The notes below the pieces were generated by a model. The model had not been told where the DNA came from, made no database searches, and saw only the letters and a program-made list of their open reading frames with translations. The position numbers were made by a program, and so were the translations under genes. From Apostichopus japonicus (Eukaryota; Echinodermata; Holothuroidea; Aspidochirotida; Stichopodidae): 64,000 nt of DNA. Below, one piece after another: positions 21,881-34,299 of this stretch. The number at the start of each line of letters is the position of its first letter. The stretch's first letter is position 1. The stretch covers positions 23,406,960 to 23,470,959 of the forward strand of contig NC_092563.1 in NCBI RefSeq assembly GCF_037975245.1. Reading direction: 5' to 3'.

Positions 21881-24800
21881 TTTTTGCGTTCCATACATCA
21901 CTATTAGGAAAAATGATATATATAACAAACAGGTCATTTTCACAATACTGTACTCTCCCGGACGCTATTGTTTTTATTTTGCATAATGCGTAGTGATAAA
22001 GAAAATGTCACAGCCATGTGCCCAAACCTCAACAACCGTGTTGACAAAGATGCACACGACAACACACACACACAGACAGACAAATACATACACAAAGAAA
22101 GGATCCCGGAAAGGAGCGAGGGGAAAATCAGGCCATGACTCCTGGTAAAGTTCATAATAAGATAATCGTAAGCATAGGTTTAAACTGAACAATAGGCATC
22201 CGGTTTGCTGGGTTCATTTGTGCATGTCTCATCAATTTTGTGGTAGCATTTGATACTTAATAATGTAAGTTCAGACGTGTATCATGGTTACCAACACACG
22301 CAATATGTAAAAGAAGCTAACGATAACATGCTTTATCTTTAATTCAAAACGGGCGAGTATTTACACGAAAATATATTATTATGTTACCAGTATTGGCCTC
22401 ACATGTTAGCATGTTAAATCATTTCTAAAAGGGTGTTGTAAATAGTATACTTTCCTTAGTGGTACTGCATCTCCAAATTATGCTAGATTCTAGCAGTAAC
22501 ACCAATCCAATGTCCCTCAGGGAGAAAAATGCTTTGAGTTTGGCAGTACGAGGTTTATGCATGTGTGACCACTATTCGACTTTCTAGCATATTTGGGGTC
22601 AAAACTGATGACCTCATCAATGACAAGTTTCAGAAGTATAGAAAATCCGGTACATTTTCGATATACTTGATGCTAGATATTCCAAAGCGATTTCAATTCA
22701 TTTATAGACTGAGTTAACCAAACTTCCTTTGAAATTATGAAAAAGGAAATGTCCGAGCAATTAGGTTCGGGTGACGTAAGTTTTAGAATGAAATGGAATC
22801 TCTAATTACTCGGCAATTAATGTTCATTTACTGAAAACAGCAAAAACAACAACAAAAAAAGCAACAACAACAAATTATTGGATGTTATCTTAGTTTGATT
22901 ACATGTAAACAAAGTTTGATTAATAATCGATGTCTGTTATGAAATGCAAACTGCAAAGTGAAATGAAATCACAGGAAGCCAACATCACATTCAGACGACT
23001 GGGCGAGGCTAAATAGGTTTTGCGCTACGACGGAATCCACGAGGCTCTCCTAGCCTAATGCTACACATGGTATAACGTAACGTGGAAAGGGGAAGGAGGT
23101 ACATTGGGTAAGAGATGGTGGAAGGAGGGGGGGGGGTAGTCGAGAGATGGAGTGTGGGAAGGTGGAGGGGAAGGATGGGTTTATCCAACCTCATCACCAG
23201 CTCTCCATACAGAGAGCGTTGTAGAAGGCACGAGTGAGACGGAATAGGCTTTCCTCCCCCACCCCTCGCCCATTCCCCCCAAGGAAATGGTGAACAGACT
23301 AACAAATTCACTTTTCAATTACAAAAATCTACTATCAAGCAACAACATAACAATATAGAGATGTCAGTCCTATACTGACGTTACCTGCGCAACTTGCTTT
23401 CAACTTTATTGTCGCTAACAGGCTACCCTTGATCTCGGTTAAGGTAGACCCTCTACTCAGGCCTATCAAGATGGCTTCAGGTGGGTGGGAATGCAGCCAT
23501 GGGGGGGGGGGGGGTCCAGGTAAATACGGTATTACAGAGTCATGGTATTCTCATTTCCATAATATACATCGAGGTGGGTGGGAGGGGGGGGTGAAAGAAG
23601 ACGTCAAATACTTGAGCCCGGTTTTAGAATTGGCCCCTAAGGCATGGCCTGACTGAGAAACTCCTGCAGGAACCGTGTGTTGGTATAAACTGTTACACAA
23701 AAATAAATCATTGTTTTTAGGGGGAGGTGAGGGGGGGGGAGGGGACGATCTGAATCATGAATAAATAGATCAGGTAGACGCTGCTTGTATGGCTATACGC
23801 GTTCATTCCATATCCCTCTCCTCGAGGTCAACGCATTTGAGCCCATGTGATGTAGGGTGTGCCACATTTAAACGTGTTGTGCATACTGGCTACGGTACTA
23901 TTATAGCTGAGTATAGATAGAGTGATGTCTCGCCTGTAGTTCGGGTAAGAAACAATTATGGTTGACTTGATCTGAAGTGTTTCCTTCCTGAGATGCTTCA
24001 TGGTTCGCCGGGTAGCTTCTTTTTTCTGCGAAAGAATTGAAAATACGTTTTATCCATTAGACTTAAAGCAGATATCATCACATTGAGAAAGCTGCTCCCT
24101 TGACAAATTTGTCTATATAATTTTATGAAACTTCAATCCCAAATGCATTGTTATAGCTATAGGACTGGGATTTTTTCCAAAAACATTGTCTGATTTGCTC
24201 TTCGTATACGTGATAAATATTATCTAAAAAAAAACAAAGTGTGTGTGGCGACAAATTGATCAGAAAACAACAAAAAAAGATAACCGTTTTAAGTCGTGTA
24301 GGTAGGTCATTCACTTCGACTTGAGGGTGCCAACCACCAAAATTACCTCAACATTTTTTTTATGCTAAAATGAATGTATCATGTTTTGTATTCTGTACCA
24401 GAAATGTCAGTATTGGAATATGTTTCAACAGAAGGGCGCTAAATCACAAACAAAATTAATTTACTACCAACAAGGGACCATTTTTGCAATAATTGAATTG
24501 CGATATAAAATTGATATTACAATACACAGCACCAAAAGGGCACTTTTTAATTACAATCATGGAAAAAAGGTGGGCACTTTTCATTATTAACATTGAAGGG
24601 CACTTTCACGCTTTTAATAACAAAGTAAGGGCGAGTTCCCACTGTCACTGTAACCCCCCCCCCCCTCCACCGCCCTCGCCCATTGAGGGTAGAGTTGTCA
24701 ATTTTGAAGAAGAAAAAACATAAAATACATAGCCCATCAATTCAAGCTGCCTCTTTAACAGAGAAAGCATTGTATCATATTATTATTTTTATTTTTATGA

Positions 24801-25220
24801 AACATAAAGAGCAAGAGAGTTCAAAGTCCTTCATTGTTTTTCTGTGCCATTTTATATGAAAACATTTACGTCCTGCAGTGAAAATTATGTTAATCTTTTG
24901 GGAAACATCTTTATAGTTTTATTTTCTTTGGATCGATTATCTTTGTTTAAATTGCAGAAAAGAAAAACAAAGAACTTTTAGAAAAGAGCGGAAAAATTTC
25001 AGGCCATGCATGCGTTTTGTCCTCGATCTCTGCACACATGCATGCAGGGAACGAAGAATAATACTTCATAATAGATGACACTTTCATTATATCAACTGTG
25101 AATCGCATCTCTCTTTTTTGACAAATGTTCTTTCTGTTTTGCAAAACTGTCTTGTGTTATGATTACATGAAATATTTTATCATTGTGAGAGTATATTTAT
25201 ATAGTATGTTGCCGATGATG
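21881..25220. other. Unassigned DNA with G-rich tracts
   Basis: No gene recognised. There are CA-rich DNA at 22050-22090, G-runs near 23128, 23503 and 23700-23745, and C-run near 24655. GGGCACTTTT occurs three times within 24538-24605. Confidence 0.4.
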
Positions 25221-25227
25221 ATGATGT

Positions 25228-25463
25228 CAGTGGTTATATCAATGGGCCCTACACTGTAGCCTCGATCAGTGGTTATATCAATGGGCCTAACACTGTAGCC
25301 TCGATCAGTGGTTATATCAATGGGCCCTACACTGTAGCCTTGACCAGTGGTTATATTAATGCGCCCTAGACTGTAGCCTCGATCAGTGGTTATATCAATG
25401 GGCCCTACACTGTAGCCTCGATCAGTGGTTATATCAATGGGCCTAACACTGTAGCCTTGATCT
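25228..25463 (+). repeat. 39-bp tandem repeat, six copies
   Basis: CAGTGG anchors sit at 25228, 25267, 25306, 25345, 25384 and 25423, exactly 39 bases apart. Each unit reads CAGTGGTTATATCAATGGGC, then a CCTACACTGTAGCC segment and TCGAT. Copies differ by single bases and GGGCCC/GGGCCT alternates. Copies 1-2 and 5-6 match each other best. The period is divisible by 3 but no open frame of useful length crosses it. Confidence 0.95.
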
Positions 25464-25602
25464 TATAAACATGCCTTTACGGCTTCCTATCATCCAGTCA
25501 GCTAGAAATTAGAAAGCTAGCTGGGTGAGAGGCAGTTTTTTCTTCTAATTTTGTTTATAGAGTTATGTACGTTTTCATATCACTAAAATGAGCTCTAAAA
25601 TG

Positions 25603-25632
25603 CTGTCTGTCTGTATGTATGTCTGTCTGTTT
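25603..25632 (+). repeat. (TGTC/TATG)n microsatellite
   Basis: Tetranucleotide units TGTC and TATG alternate over about 30 bases. Confidence 0.75.
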
Positions 25633-25995
25633 ATATATTATACTCACTCAGTGATATCAGATTGGTTGGTGGGAGTCTTACTTGACTTTTGACCTCTTCT
25701 TGTACCGTCATAATCTAATCTATCTATAGCTCAGGTCCTCTATTATAGTTTCCGCCGAGGAATCGATAGAAACAGTGGTTGGAGCAAAAATGTCACTACT
25801 TTTTAAGATTGAGCAATCAGCAGAGTGGCAAGGTGGGATGCTCAAGTCTAACGCCATCTGACCATTAGGGCCTGCCTGTCCGCTCAGTGACAATTTTGTG
25901 AGCCGATTTGTTTTGCCGCGGGCTGAATTGGAATCTTCCGTGAGCCAATGAATTGGCCCGCGGATGGTCGCCTATATTGAGACCCATGAGATATA

Positions 25996-26149
25996 GTATA
26001 CAAATATGTATATACTATATATATATATATATATATATACTATATATATATATACTATATATATATGTATATATATACTATATAAATATATATACTATAT
26101 ATATATAGTATATATATATACTATATATATTTATATTTATATATATATA

Positions 26150-26197
<48 letters not shown>

Positions 26198-26290
26198 CTC
26201 ATATAAAAAGCTCATATATATATAGCTCATATAAAAAGCTCATATATATTTAGCTCATATAAATAGCTCATATATATATAGCTTGATAGG
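25996..26290. repeat. (TA)n tract merging into AGCTCATATA repeats
   Basis: Alternating TA with CTATA, GTATA and TTTATA interruptions covers 25996-26196. It is followed by five AGCTCATATA units (AGCTCATATAAAAAGCTCAT and variants) to 26272. The arrangement suggests a minisatellite derived from a TA tract. Confidence 0.9.
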
Positions 26291-29200
26291 AGTATTTGAT
26301 TGAGCTTCTTCCCGGACAAGTCCGTTGTATATACATTTTTGCAGTGTGACTGCATCCATCTATGACGTCATTAGCTAACTGATTCAGGGTTTTTGGTTTG
26401 ATGCTCTAGTTGGTTGAGCTGCCATTATATCCTGAAATACTTCCGGATCATTTGTGATTCACCGTGAAATTCATCAACAAGTATATCAAACACATTAGTA
26501 ACTAGACTGAAATCAGTTTAATCCTAGAGAGAAAAATAATAATAAAATGTGTATTAAGAGGTGTATGGTGTTTGTTTAAAAAATGAATGACCTAAAATAA
26601 CAAGTTAATAAAAAAATAAAATAAAAAAATGCATTTTCAATTTTCAAGTAAATTTGACGAGAGAGGTGAGGTTGGGGAGAGGGGGGGGGGCATGGATGAG
26701 GGGAGGAGCGATTGCTAGGACAACACCTTGCTTTCTGCGCTCTTATGTATGGTAGCCCATGGAATTTAGAGGTGGAAATATTATTTAAAGAAAAATTTAG
26801 TGTATAATATATATGGTAATAATATGGCAAAATTATTAACATTGATTAAAGTACGGTTTTATTTCTTCCAGAGGCGTCGAAAACTAGCTCCGACCACAGG
26901 AGACAACCATGTCACCCGACCCCCTTCTTTTGCAGTCTTCATTTTCCCTTAAGTATGTTCTGAAAATGAAAACCCACCCACCACATTGTTCTTTATCGTA
27001 CTTGTCCGTGACCCCACCATATGTTCCCGTTTCCCTTTTGCGCCCCTCCCCTACTTGGCCACCGGGCCTGGCTTTAGCTCCTGTCCCAAATCCCCTCCTC
27101 GTCAAACCTGGTTTTATTCTTGAGGTTCTTGAATGCACAGGTCTGGCCGTTTTTTTTTACCCTGGAAAGAATGAGACCAAGAGACTACTTTACTCCACTA
27201 GCCGAACTAACCCGTCACTAACAAATTCCATTCCTATAACATGAGAACCAATACCACGTGATCTCGGCGATGATGATAATACGTGGCGCATACATAGGCT
27301 AAAGTATATGTAAAAGGTGCATGTAAATATAAATATCATATTTAATGTTTCCATAGAATTGAGTAGATGTTACCTTTAGACTATACTTCGCACTAACATT
27401 ACAGTCTTCTCCTCTTAGGCTATACAAGACGTATCTTTGTGTATAAGCGTTTCGTGAGCATATAAAATAGAGGGATAATAAAGGGTGGTGGATGGGCAGT
27501 GAGTATTAAATTACATATATTGCTTACCTTTTTCAGTCCAGTATTGTTGTTGTTTTCTTCTTCAAAATAAATTATTTTCTCTTGTGTTAAGTAAAAACGT
27601 CATGATCATTGTATTTGCTGAGGAGTAGACCACTGTCACCACACGGTGACTTGTAATAAAACTTCAATGTCATCATTTTATAACAATGAATAATAACAGA
27701 TAATTAAACTAACAAACCCTATGATGATTGGCGGTTAGTCATCCACTAGTTATGATTCATGATTATTCATATGCAAACACAAAATGTGGAAGATTTGTCG
27801 CTAAACTTATTTTATTGATTTATTTTATATATATATATTTATATATATATACATATATATATATTATATATATACCAAAATAAAATAGTTTCCTCCCCCC
27901 CACCCACCCCTCCCTATTTTTTTTTTTTTTTTGTCTTTCAAGCTCGCTGCCCTAGATCGGTCGCCCTTGGCCAGAACCCATCTGGTTCAATGGTAAATCC
28001 GGGCCTGCCGAGAAGATGTACTACACGTAAATTGCTATATAGTTTTCTTCCAGATGCGGGGTATAGGTAGACACAATTAAGAGTAAAAAGAAATCTCTAT
28101 GAATAACAACTTTCTTGGCCATTTCCTTGATCGCGAAAGTTATACACAGATCATCGGTTGGAAAGCAAGGATGGACAGGCTCTGCTCGAGAAGGGAGATG
28201 GGTGAGAGTGGGGAGTTCATGGGGACAATGAGCATTCTCCAACAGAATCTACTCAAAAAACGTTAAACAAGTGCTGAAGAGAATCATATAACAAAATGAA
28301 TCATTATTTAATTTAACATATTAATTAATTAATTTAATATATTAATTATTAAAATGAAAGTTCAAAGCCTCATATGTTTTATCCACAGTTTCCGACGATG
28401 AACGAGGTCTGTTGAAAATTGCTTATACGTGCACAAATTGTCTTTATCTCATCGCTGCTAATGTTGTATTTCCTCACTTTCACGGCGTTTTCCTTTATTA
28501 TTAGTTACTTTTACTTGAAAAGTTATAATAGTGGATCAGCTAATGCATGGACATATATCGTCAAGGTTTCAAATCACTCTCATTCTGAATATCAAGATCC
28601 TTAACATATACTGGTCAACATTTTCCACGAAACAAAAATAAGCCTTCCTTTAAAAAAAAAATATATATATATATAAATTCACTAAATAAAGTGGAAAATT
28701 AGTTACTTTTTTTTCTTTTCTGGATGTCTTATATTAATTCGAGCTTGAGTTGTAATGTATATTATTTTCTATATGTAGTATCTGTATTCTGTAACTTGCG
28801 ACATAGGACGGCCTTTCAGATATATATCAACCGCATGTTACTACAGAGCGCTGCGTGCGTTATATGCGTAGACCTGTTGACTTTTGGCCCACTCAAGAGC
28901 AATTCTAATGGGCGCCGTTGAGTACTTTAAGTGGAGGACGTGACGGTAAAGCTAAAGAGCAGCTGACCACATACATATACTCAAAGCTGTTTTACTGGAA
29001 TGTCCAGACAGCTATTCAGACAGACGTTAAGTTGGAAGGATTTTGGGCAAATCTTTATAGTTTTACCACAGGTATAGGCCAGTAAATATTAATCGGTACA
29101 ACGGCAACGGCAAGTTTATTCCTTGTAACCATATAGTACAGATTACAAAGAAACGTCGAATTCCTTCAAAGAAGAAACCTGAAAATAAAGGACAAAACAA

Positions 29201-30250
29201 AGTAATACAATTGGGCATGAAAAAAAAACGAACATGTGCTTGGTAAGAGTATGTTTTAACATTTTATGTTAGAGCAAAGACCATCAGGGTATGCCCTTAT
29301 TAAGATCAGCAGCGTAACAATTAAATTAAGGTCCCGGGGCCAGGGATTAAATGGGGCCCATATGTGTGAGAAATTATATAGACCGCAATGAGATTCGGTT
29401 CCCACATCAACTTTGTTCATAATGAAGATGTCACTTATGAACGCAATGTACAGTACATTGTGCAACCTTGTTTTTTAAGTTCGGGCCCCCTAAGGCTCCA
29501 GGACACAGGGCTTCGCACCCTCCCACCCCCTGACGTTTCGCCGATGCTTATACGATGCCATGCTTGACGATTATGGATTTCAGCCTATCAGATGTTGTCA
29601 GCTGTTAGTATGTGATAACATGATTTGTTCTATGCGACTGTACCTTATCATGGTTAACCTTGGTGAGTGTATTTCTTAAAACGTTTCGATTTTGGACATT
29701 GTATAGGCCTTTATACTGTAATATGTGATACGAAAATGAGTAGGGGTGCAGTCTGGGTACACACGGGACACTTGTCACCCCTCTACTTTAATGAAACCCC
29801 CACCCCCTCAAATATGGTTTCCCTTTCATTAAATTAGAACTACTTTTTCTTGGTAATAACAGTAACCCATTTTCAGGTTTTATAATTCAAAAGTGCCCTT
29901 TACAAGTAACTTTTGCTTCAAAATTAACAAACTATTCATTAAAAGTGTCATTTTGTTGACAAACTTTTTCAAATTTTGGAATGTGTAAAATACGGAGTGC
30001 AACGTTCGTGGATCCATTTTGTCGGGAAGTTCTGAGATGAATTTTGCAGTTGGCTTCGTCAAACCAAACTCACCTCTTCTACTCCCATGAAAGAATGCCT
30101 TTGTATGTTGTGCTTGGTATATAGTTAAGTATGTCTAAACAAGCTATGCGTGTTGGCATAATGCGTGGTGAGAGTTTTACATGGGTTTTACATGGTATGG
30201 AGAGAGTATGCCCTTTACATGTCCTATATACGTAATGTCATTACATGGTA
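26291..30250. other. Unassigned DNA
   Basis: No gene recognised. It includes a G-run at 26680-26691, a TA tract at 27823-27877 followed by a C-run and T18, and a TTAATTAATTAATT palindromic stretch near 28320-28350. The 111-codon frame at 26909-27244 is Pro/Leu-rich without domain features. Confidence 0.4.
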
Positions 30251-30260
30251 TGGTATGCAT

Positions 30261-30712
30261 GTTGACGGTCATGTCTTGCACCTATACTGCGTGGCTTGGG
30301 TGTATATGTATTTACCTGACATGTTATACATGGGAGTTTTGTCCTTAACATGTTATACGGGAAGTATATATGTCTTAACATGTTATACATGTTGACAGAC
30401 AGTCCACATTAACATATACTGCGTGGTCATAGAGTATATATGTATTTACCTGACATGTTATACATGGGAGTTTTGTCCTTAACATGTTATACGGGAAGTA
30501 TATATGTCTTAACATGTTATACATGTTGACAGACAGTCCACATTAACATATACTGCGTGGTCATAGAGTATATATGTATTTACCTGACATGTTATACATG
30601 GGAGTTTTGTCCTTAACATGTTATACGGGAAGTATATATGTCTTAACATGTTATGCATGTTGACAGACAGTCCACATTAACATATACTGCCTGGTCATAG
30701 AGTATATATGTA
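30261..30712 (+). repeat. 134-bp tandem repeat, about 3.4 copies
   Basis: GTTGACRG anchors lie at 30261, 30391, 30525 and 30659. The second to fourth are 134 bases apart, and the first unit is shorter (130) and more diverged. Inside each unit the word AACATGTTATAC appears more than once with GGGAGTTTTG and GGGAAGTATA separators, so the 134-bp unit itself grew from a shorter repeat. Copies 2 and 3 are nearly identical. Confidence 0.93.
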
Positions 30713-31194
30713 TATTTTACTATAATGGTAAATAATTGACGTTTCTTTCGCTTCCTACATATAAATGAAGTTTCGTCCCAAAATCCTTTTTGCAACTTGA
30801 CATATAAGGCCCAAACTTTATACCCATATCTAGTAAACAACAAATTTGATGATATCCGTAGGATGGAATGGAATTCAAACAAATAAAAATAAGTCTGAAA
30901 AGAGAAATCTATGTTCACAACAATTGTAGAAGGAACTCTCAATCCAAAAAGAAACAAATGAATATATATACAGGTGCTTTCAGTTTCCTATCTAAAGGAA
31001 ATTCCCACATTCTTTTTTTCTCATTTTTTTATTTGATTTGTCAGCACTTTACGTATGGACGTACTAGCTGTATGGATGCATTATAATAGACTCTGTCTAC
31101 CAAAATAACAATAGAAACAATAGTTTTCAAACTATTTACACTCCATTTGAGTCAATACTATTGTTAAAACGGAAACAACCAGATCATGACGCGG

Positions 31195-31846
31195 GATATT
31201 TGCAGGTGCGTAGCGAAGGGGTTTTTGTTGGGGGGGGGTGTGGAGAATCTGATTTGCCGACGGATCTGGAAGTGGTGACTGAAATGGGGGAGGGGTCTAA
31301 GGGGAGGGGGTGTCCCCCTCCCCTTTGGCAACTTTTTAGATTTGAAACGTCCTTAGATGCAATCTGGTGCATATTTTAAGTCACATTTGAATTGCCGACG
31401 GATCTGGAAGTGGTGACTGTTATGGGGGAGGGGTCTAAGGGGAGGGGGTGTCCCCCTCCCCTTTGGAAAATTTTTAGTTTTGAAACGTCCTTAGATGCAA
31501 TCTGGTGCATATTTTAAGTCAAATTTGATTTGCCGACGGATCTGGAAGTGGTGACTGAAATGGGGGAGGGGTCTAAGGGTAGGGGGTCTACCCCTCCCCT
31601 TTGGAAAATTTTTAGTTTTGAAACGTCCTTAGATGCAATCTGGTGCATATTTTAAGTCAAATTTGGCACGGAAGAAGCTCCCGTTCTCCTTTTCTCTATT
31701 CAGCTTTCCTTCTTTCTTCCCCTTCCGCTCTCTTCACCTTTTCTCCTTTTGCCGACAGACCCAAAATTTGCCGACAGCGACCAAATTATTGGGGGGGGGG
31801 TGTGACACCCCCCACACCCCCCGCTCGCTACGCCCCTGGATATTTG
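31195..31846 (+). mobile_element. hAT-type MITE, family B, with perfect 8-bp TSD
   Basis: The element is 31203-31838 (636 bp). It starts CAGGTGCGTAGCGAAGGGG and ends with the reverse complement of CAGGGGCGTAGCGAGCG. The two ends match at 13 of the first 14 positions. GATATTTG occurs immediately before (31195-31202) and after (31839-31846), an exact 8-bp target duplication typical of hAT. The interior holds three tandem 138-bp repeats and a terminal GGGGGTGTG hairpin. No transposase frame is present, so it is non-autonomous. The duplication is not low-complexity, so the boundaries are firm. Confidence 0.95.
31250..31668 (+). repeat. 138-bp tandem repeats inside the family B MITE
   Basis: CCGACGGATCTGG anchors at 31257, 31395 and 31533 are 138 bases apart. 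Each unit holds TGGGGGAGGGGTCTAAGG, then a 12-bp-arm hairpin AAGGGGAGGGGG-TGT-CCCCCTCCCCTT, then a TTAGATGCAATCTGGTGCAT segment. In the third unit both arms of the hairpin changed together (TAGGGGGTCTACCCCT), though not fully complementary. Confidence 0.94.
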
Positions 31847-33049
31847 TAGTAAGGGTTAAAGGGTGTGAAGAATCGCACACAAAGAAACGTCTCATGCCGG
31901 TAATCTGACCTAATTTCGAATGAGGTGTAACAGAAGTGTGATAGACACCACCATCGATCCCAGAAAATACACACACAGTTTGCTACCGTCGGTAATTAGA
32001 CACTAGTGTACAGTCAATACATACAGCTACTGTCAATACCCAAAACACAGTGTACATAGCAGCGATGGACATCTCAGATCTAGATAAAAGATAAGAAGGT
32101 ATCACGTTGCATTACTGTCTGCATTTTGTAGCGACAAGAAGAAGACTTCACTTGCAAGCAACGGAAAGTTAACTTTTTCAGCGCGCGGCACGCGGTTTGG
32201 GGCGAGTCTTCAGTGCCTTTAAAGCGTCTCATGTTTTACTTTATTTTTTTATATTTTTTTTAAGTATCGGCTTTAAATTTTACCTCGTTGAAAATAGATT
32301 CAAATTTTCAAGAGTAGCCCTACTTTTCTGATATAAGATCCAGGCCCTTCCATTTACTTCCATAAAATTGAAGAATATTAAATTAGACAAGAAATGTTTT
32401 TTTTTTTATAAGAGAGAACAAAATGTTGATTTGAAGTTGCCAGGACAGTTTTTATTGTTTTCTTAAGTTTTAATAACGAGTGATAAATTATTGAAGTTTC
32501 TTTAATCAGAATATCGTAATGATAAAAGTTCAGCATAGTGATGTAAAAATCCCCCCCCCCTCCCACACCCAATTTTTGGGGTTTGTCTATATTCAGTTTT
32601 TAAAAAGGAATTAACATTTCTGGAATGTTACTTTCAGACACGGGCGAGGATATCCACTTTCTTCTTTTTCAATCATCACTTGATTTACTACGGTTTAGGA
32701 TGTAAGAAATCTACTCCTGTTTAAGTTGCAGTCATGTATATAAATTATGTAGTAGCTTTTACTGCTCGCCGTCGGAATTGACGTTAAGTATATATGGTAT
32801 AGTCTGTTCGCTTTTATCAACAGACTAAAAATTGACTTAAACAGACATAAACGGACTTGTATCCGAGTCACTGTGTTAGCTTATTCATTCATGCTGAGTC
32901 AGTTATGATTTTCGAGAGAGAGAAAAAAATGGTATTGAAAATGCCACGTATCAGCCAGCCTATACATTGATAAATAGCTATATTTGAAGCGCCTTACACT
33001 AGTACAGCTGTGCTTATTTGGCAACTATGGATAAAGAATCACTTTTCAA

Positions 33050-33052
<3 letters not shown>
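31847..33052. other. Unassigned DNA
   Basis: No gene or repeat family recognised. A C-run lies at about 32551-32560. Confidence 0.4.
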
Positions 33053-33147
<95 letters not shown>

Positions 33148-33149
33148 TA
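33053..33149. repeat. (AT)n microsatellite
   Basis: About 90 uninterrupted alternating A and T bases, ending ACATATATAG. Confidence 0.97.
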
Positions 33150-33589
33150 GCTGATAACAATTCAAGATACTAGTGAGGAAGAAACTCCGGAGGAAGATAC
33201 AAAATATAATACCGATTAATTTGGCCGGTAAATCTTGGCGGAAGATTCCGTCTTAACCCGTTACGGTCAGTTAATTTATTCTACGACAAGGAAATACATA
33301 TACCTATATATATATATAGGTTAGATCGGGGTAGAACCCATGTTAATCCTTTCTAAGGAGACAATAGACGGGGTTAATCCATGCCTGCATAGGTTCCATA
33401 GATGAAACAAAGGGTTACGCGAAACAGATTTTTATACTGCAGAAGGCAAGTGTTCTTCGTTTGTTTTTTCTCTCATAGTCTTAACATCTCTTTTTGACGT
33501 AAGTCAGGAGGTCGGTGACGTAAAAGAAAAGGTAAATGACTGACCAATGTCGTCTACATATTGTCGTTTGGTAACTTTATGAATATAGT

Positions 33590-33735
33590 TCGCATTTTCT
33601 ATCCCCGCAGAATATCTGTGGCCCGCACAAACGTGGCGTTCCGGGTTGAAGTAACGCCATTGGCCGTGCGCGTGCTGCGGAACGTCTGGCTTCAAGCAAC
33701 ACGTGCTTGTCACGATAACGGCAGGTCTTCTGCAA
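33590..33735 (-). pseudogene. Possible decayed Kunitz-like exon in a GC-richer island
   Basis: This is a small GC-richer island between long TA tracts. The minus strand reads CCLKPDV, then QWRYFNPERHVCAG, then RYSAGIENANY without a gap. A Kunitz inhibitor domain has Cys, an aromatic-Phe-Asn-Pro segment, Cys, Tyr and Asn-x-Asn at the same spacing. The residues that would be Cys14 and Cys38, a disulphide pair, are both absent, and the last two Cys are not seen. A TTCTCGTTTGCAG acceptor-like site precedes it on the minus strand. The plus strand of the same island also has an acceptor-like site (TTTCTATCCCCGCAG at 33596-33610), so the strand is not certain. Chance similarity is possible. Confidence 0.22.
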
Positions 33736-33883
33736 ACGAGAAGGTTTACCAGATAAATCTTTCCCATCGCCCAGCTTAGGTTACTCACTACAACATAAGC
33801 CGATGTAAATATGTGTGAATGCATGGGCTGCCTAGTACGTCAGTGGTTAGGACCACCTCACAGCAACTGCTATCAACTTCTAG

Positions 33884-33885
<2 letters not shown>

Positions 33886-33974
<89 letters not shown>

Positions 33975-34165
33975 TTATATATATATAAAATATATATATA
34001 TATTTATATCACATAATATACTTAACTGAACTATCATCATACTGCTACTCGGAGTTTCACGGGTACGGCTATTTATATATATATATATATATATATAAGT
34101 ATATATATATATATATAAGTATATATATATAAGTATATATATATATATATATATATTTATATACA
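33886..34165. repeat. (TA)n tracts with AAGTATATATA interruptions
   Basis: Two TA-rich blocks, 33886-34016 and 34075-34165, are separated by about 55 bases of ordinary sequence. The second has three TATAAGTATATATATA interruptions. Long Tyr/Ile open frames on both strands are readings of the repeat. Confidence 0.95.
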
Positions 34166-34216
34166 ATATAACGAGAATCCACGTTTTCTCCAAAAGAAAA
34201 TATTCTTAGAGAAATT

Positions 34217-34292
34217 AGATATGACTCATAATTGACAAATAAGGAGTTATTTTCTAAAGCTCTTTATTTGTCGTCAATTATGAGTCATATCT
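34217..34292. other. Compact 76-base hairpin
   Basis: Bases 217-236 of this kilobase (AGATATGACTCATAATTGAC) are the exact reverse complement of 34273-34292. After a 3-base bulge the pairing continues with AAATAA against TTATTT. The loop is about 13-20 bases. Size and shape are those of a pre-miRNA, but a small fold-back repeat is an equal alternative. Confidence 0.6.
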
Positions 34293-34299
34293 TATATCC

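Noticed and set aside
26909-27244. 111-codon frame after an acceptor-like site
   Set aside because: Pro/Leu-rich low-complexity composition with no domain pattern. The opposite strand is equally open.
31184-31976. Several overlapping frames in 31.2-31.9 kb
   Set aside because: They read the interior of the hAT-type MITE and its 138-bp repeats.
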